Positions 61,143 to 64,000 of a stretch of DNA of 64,000 nt are shown here, piece after piece. This stretch comes from Streptomyces venezuelae ATCC 10712 (GTDB lineage: Bacteria; Actinomycetota; Actinomycetes; Streptomycetales; Streptomycetaceae): positions 3,844,001 through 3,908,000 of the forward strand of contig NZ_CP029197.1 in assembly GCF_008639165.1 (NCBI RefSeq), written 5' to 3'. Both the position numbers and the translations under genes were made by a program. Under the pieces are notes generated by a model, which saw only the letters and a program-made list of their open reading frames with translations, searched no databases and was not told where the DNA came from. The stretch's first letter is position 1. Each line of letters begins with the position of its first letter.

Positions 61143-62810
61143 ATGAGCCAGGACGGCGCACAGGGCCGCTATGCGGGCGGTTCGGTCGCGGGCGGCCGGT
61201 ACCAGCTGCGTGACCTTCTCGGCGAGGGCGGCATGGCGTCGGTGTACCTGGCCTACGACAGCGCCCTCGACCGGCAGGTCGCGATCAAGACACTGCACAC
61301 CGAGCTCGGCCGTGAGCAGTCGTTCCGCGAGCGGTTCCGGCGCGAGGCGCAGGCCGTCGCGAAGCTTTCGCACACCAACATCGTCTCGGTCTTCGACACC
61401 GGCGAGGACACCCTCGACGGCGCCGTCATGCCGTACATCGTCATGGAGTACGTGGAGGGGCAGCCGCTCGGTTCGGTCCTCGCCTCGGACGTCCAGCAGT
61501 ACGGCGCGATGCCGGCGGACAAGGCGCTGAAGGTCACGGCGGACGTGCTGGCCGCGCTGGAGGTCAGCCACGAGATGGGGCTGGTCCACCGCGACATCAA
61601 GCCGGGCAACGTGATGCAGACCAAGCGCGGCGTGGTCAAGGTGATGGACTTCGGCATCGCCCGGGCCATGCAGTCCGGTGTGACGTCGATGACGCAGACC
61701 GGCATGGTCGTCGGCACCCCGCAGTACCTCTCCCCCGAGCAGGCGCTCGGCCGCGCGGTGGACGCCCGTTCCGACCTGTACTCGGTCGGCATCATGCTGT
61801 TCCAGCTCCTCACGGGCCGGCTGCCCTTCGACGCGGACTCCCCGCTCGCCATCGCGTACGCACACGTGCAGGAGGAGCCGGTCGCCCCGTCGACCGTCAA
61901 CCGTGCGGTGACGCCGGCGATGGACGCGCTCGTCGCCCGCGCGCTGCGAAAGAACCCGAACGAGCGGTTCCCCAGCGCGGCGGCGATGCGTGACGAGTGC
62001 CTCCGGGTGCTCTCGGCCGGTCAGACCGGTGCCCCGATGATCGTCCCCGGCGGCCCGGTCAGCAGCGGCGCGGGCGTCGGCTCCGCGGTCTTCCCGCCCG
62101 TCGGACAGACCCCGCCGCCGGCCGCGCAGCACGGGGTGCAGCAGCCCTACCAGGCGCCGACGCCGCAGCCGGGACCGTACGGCCCCGCGACTCCGACGCC
62201 CGCCCCCGCGCCCTCGTACGGCTACCCGCAGCAGGCGCAGACGCCCCCGCCGGCCTTCCACACCCCGGCCCCCGCCTCCTACCAGGCGCCCTCCCCCGCG
62301 CCGTACGCCCAGGTGCACACCCCGACGCCCGCCTCGACGGGCGGCGGCGGTTCGCGGCGGAACACCCCGGTGCTCGTCGGCGCGATCGTCGTCGCGCTGC
62401 TCGCGATCGGCGGCCTGCTCGTGGCGCTGAGCCTCGACAAGGACGAGGACCCGGGCGCCACGGCGGGGGGCACCGGTGGCACGGAGGCCCAGAAGGACCC
62501 GACGGCGGCGCCCGGTCACAAGGGTCCGGACCTGACCAAGACCATCGACCCGAAGAAGTGCAGCCAGCCGACGGAGTCGAGCGACGACCCCGAGAAGTTC
62601 GAGGTCCCGAACTTCACCTACAAGAACATCCAGTCGGTGAAGGCCTGCGTCCAGGCCGCGGGGTGGAAGATCATGACCCAGACGCCGGTGGACGAGTCCA
62701 CGTACGGCGAGGGCACGGTGCTGGAGCAGTTCCCGCCGGCGGGTGAGGACATCGCCGCGAAGGACGCCGAGTTCACGCTCAAGATCTCCACGGGCAACCC
62801 GCCGCAGTAG
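61143..62810 (+). CDS. transmembrane serine/threonine protein kinase with PASTA domain
   Basis: The 555-residue protein has a Hanks-type kinase domain (~18-290) with GEGGMASV, K49 in VAIK, D151 in HRDIKPGNV, DFG D169 and GTPQYLSPEQ. A Pro/Ala/Gln-rich linker (~300-405) follows, then one transmembrane helix (~408-432), an acidic stalk, and one C-terminal PASTA-like domain (~486-552, FEVPNFTYKNIQSVKACVQAAGWK...YGEGTVLEQFPPAGE). PASTA domains bind peptidoglycan or lipid II fragments, so this is a PknB-like surface sensor with a single PASTA. ATG 61143 follows AGGGGGA. Divergent paralogue of the preceding kinase. Confidence 0.93.
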   Translation: MSQDGAQGRYAGGSVAGGRYQLRDLLGEGGMASVYLAYDSALDRQVAIKTLHTELGREQSFRERFRREAQAVAKLSHTNIVSVFDTGEDTLDGAVMPYIVMEYVEGQPLGSVLASDVQQYGAMPADKALKVTADVLAALEVSHEMGLVHRDIKPGNVMQTKRGVVKVMDFGIARAMQSGVTSMTQTGMVVGTPQYLSPEQALGRAVDARSDLYSVGIMLFQLLTGRLPFDADSPLAIAYAHVQEEPVAPSTVNRAVTPAMDALVARALRKNPNERFPSAAAMRDECLRVLSAGQTGAPMIVPGGPVSSGAGVGSAVFPPVGQTPPPAAQHGVQQPYQAPTPQPGPYGPATPTPAPAPSYGYPQQAQTPPPAFHTPAPASYQAPSPAPYAQVHTPTPASTGGGGSRRNTPVLVGAIVVALLAIGGLLVALSLDKDEDPGATAGGTGGTEAQKDPTAAPGHKGPDLTKTIDPKKCSQPTESSDDPEKFEVPNFTYKNIQSVKACVQAAGWKIMTQTPVDESTYGEGTVLEQFPPAGEDIAAKDAEFTLKISTGNPPQ

Positions 62811-62940
62811 TCCGGGGCGCTCCCCGAGGCCTTCTGACACCCTCTTACCCCTGGTGCCACCGTCCCGGATGCCGGAATTGTTCCGTCATGTGACGCTGAG
62901 TCCACCACCTCGGCGGCTCGGCACGGGAGGGGGTCACCCG

Positions 62941-63732
62941 GTGACTCCAGCACACCGCAGGACCCGGGCGCGAGCCCTCGGCCCCGCGCTCACCTGCGTG
63001 TTCGCCTGCGTGAGCGCCCTGTACGGCACACCCCTCGGGTACGGGGAGGGGCTCGCGTACGGGGCGGAGGCGCCCGGCGCGTCCGTGGGGACCACGACGA
63101 CGGTGCCCTCCGGCACCGGGACGGTCACGCCCCCGCCTTCGGCGACCCCTCCGGCGGCCACCGGCGGGCCGCCGTCCGCGACCACCCCGCCGCCCTCCCG
63201 GTCCGCCACCCCCACCGTCTCCGTCTCCGCCTCCGCCTCCGCCACGCAGGGGGGCGGCGCGAGCGCCGGTACGCCCGCGCCCCCGGCGCCCGCGCCCCCC
63301 GGCTCGGGGGCGGCCGCCCCCGAGGCGCCGAGCGCCGGACCCACCGGTCCGACCGCCCCCGGCAGCTCCGCCTCCCTGGCGGGCCGGCCCGCCGGTGAAG
63401 GGCGGCCACGGCCCGGACGCTCCCTCGCCGCGTCCGGCTCGGCGAGCCCGGCGACCCCCTCGCCCGACGCCTCTCGTACCGAAACGGCAACAGACCAGGA
63501 GGCCGAAGACGGCGACCTGACCGCCGAGGAGGAGGTGGAGGCGGTACCCGAGGAGGAGCTCGTGCCGCCGGAGCTGGCGCCCGCCAGCCGCCCGGCCGCC
63601 GCGCCGCGCATGGCGGCCGAAGCCTCGTCCCCCCTCGCCCACCAGCGGATTCCCGTCCTGACCCTGGGCGTCGGACTGGCCCTGATGGGGCTCGGGATCG
63701 GCTTCCTCGGGATCCGGATGCGGCGCCGCTGA
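62941..63732 (+). CDS. secreted Pro/Ser/Thr-rich membrane-anchored protein
   Basis: The 263-residue protein has a signal peptide (ALGPALTCVFACVSALYGTPLGYGEGLAYGAEA). A very Pro/Ala/Ser/Thr/Gly-rich, probably O-glycosylated or disordered stretch (~40-200) follows, then an acidic segment (EEEVEAVPEEELVPPE), and a C-terminal membrane helix with a basic tail (VLTLGVGLALMGLGIGFLGIRMRRR). There is no sortase motif. It is probably anchored in the membrane and exposed. GTG 62941 follows GGGAGGGGG; longer starts would enter the kinase 3' region. It may belong to the same transcript as the PASTA kinase. Confidence 0.65.
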   Translation: MTPAHRRTRARALGPALTCVFACVSALYGTPLGYGEGLAYGAEAPGASVGTTTTVPSGTGTVTPPPSATPPAATGGPPSATTPPPSRSATPTVSVSASASATQGGGASAGTPAPPAPAPPGSGAAAPEAPSAGPTGPTAPGSSASLAGRPAGEGRPRPGRSLAASGSASPATPSPDASRTETATDQEAEDGDLTAEEEVEAVPEEELVPPELAPASRPAAAPRMAAEASSPLAHQRIPVLTLGVGLALMGLGIGFLGIRMRRR

Positions 63733-63805
63733 GCCCTTCGGACGGCCGGGGTCCCCCTTGAGGCGGACCTGCCGCTTCCGTCTCAGGTCGGTTGTCCGCA
63801 GCGGC

Positions 63806-63829
63806 ATACTCGGTATACATACTGAGTAT
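63806..63829 (+). promoter_or_regulatory. PadR autoregulatory operator and promoter
   Basis: ATACTC (63806-63811) and GAGTAT (63824-63829) form an inverted repeat around a central GTATAC, overlapping the PadR start codon. TTGTCC (63792-63797), a 16-bp spacer and TATACA (63814-63819) form a likely promoter with ATG 63828 at the start point. Binding of the regulator would block its own leaderless transcription. Confidence 0.6.
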
Positions 63830-64000
63830 GTCGATCCGCCACGGGCTTCTCGCCCTCCTCGAACGCGGCCCCCGGTACGGCTCCCAGCTCCGCACGGAGT
63901 TCGAGTCCCGCACCGGCTCCACCTGGCCGCTCAACGTGGGCCAGGTCTACACGACCCTCAGCCGCCTCGAACGCGACGGCATGGTCACCCAGGACGGCGA
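63828..64000 (+). CDS. PadR family transcriptional regulator (5' part only)
   Basis: The visible 57 residues (SIRHGLLALLERGPRYGSQL, then ESRTGSTWPLNVGQVYTTLSRLERDGMVTQDG) are the winged-helix domain of a PadR/YtrA-like regulator. The recognition helix includes NVGQVYTTLSRLERDGM. The effector-binding C-terminus lies outside the window. The start overlaps a strong inverted repeat, so the gene is probably autorepressed. PadR genes often precede ABC transporter or efflux genes; that gene would lie to the right. Confidence 0.88.
   Translation, partial: MSIRHGLLALLERGPRYGSQLRTEFESRTGSTWPLNVGQVYTTLSRLERDGMVTQDG

Overview
The window is high-GC actinobacterial chromosome, almost certainly Streptomyces. 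The evidence is about 70% G+C with G/C-ending codons, frequent GTG starts, many probably leaderless mRNAs, DUF2630, FUSC, SpoIIE-phosphatase and NHL-thioredoxin proteins, a mycothiol-dependent enzyme family, and a perfect ParB parS site. From memory (not searched), gene order resembles the S. coelicolor SCO3790-SCO3821 stretch: phoX-like, metG, aspS, acyl-CoA dehydrogenase, M18 peptidase, GntR/MFS, bkdCBA, orphan response regulator, two Ser/Thr kinases. This is core, oriC-side chromosome with one clearly accessory insertion.

Layout. 1-13.9 kb: the start of an ABC ATPase, small membrane proteins, an Rrf2/RidA pair, a MocR regulator divergent from an alpha/beta-hydrolase, a lipoprotein, an EEP-family hydrolase, DUF2630, a FUSC exporter, an APC permease, and a Tat-secreted PhoX phosphatase with a PHO box. 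14-19.8 kb: a VWA protein with a long repetitive disordered linker, a two-component system, metG and a DoxX protein. 20-28 kb: unknown genes, then a four-gene polymorphic-toxin locus (SseB-like, helical partner, 1550-aa Rhs protein with WXG-like N-terminus and barnase-like tip, barstar immunity). 28-36 kb: aspS, a PAS-GAF-PP2C-HATPase protein, an MBL protein with a di-iron-like motif, an AI-2E-type permease, pirin and a second SseB protein. 36-50 kb: acyl-CoA dehydrogenase, M18 aminopeptidase, NHL-thioredoxin, a secreted anchored protein, a trans-sulfuration enzyme divergent from a second MocR regulator, a nitrilase-family hydrolase and an MDMPI protein. 50-57.5 kb: a GntR-MFS pair, an unknown gene, parS, bkdABC (branched-chain keto-acid dehydrogenase) and a DevR/DosR-like orphan response regulator. 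57.5-64 kb: a flavin-fold protein behind a DevR-type box, an APH-fold kinase, two divergent transmembrane Ser/Thr kinases, a Pro/Ser/Thr-rich anchored protein and the start of a PadR regulator.

The most interesting features are the Rhs toxin/barstar module, whose tip and immunity gene fall to about 50-55% G+C; the consensus parS; the DevR-like regulator with a matching box; the PHO box before phoX; direct repeats in front of both MocR genes; and short GC-rich repeats in several 3' intergenic regions. No tRNA, rRNA, CRISPR array, insertion sequence or integrase was seen.
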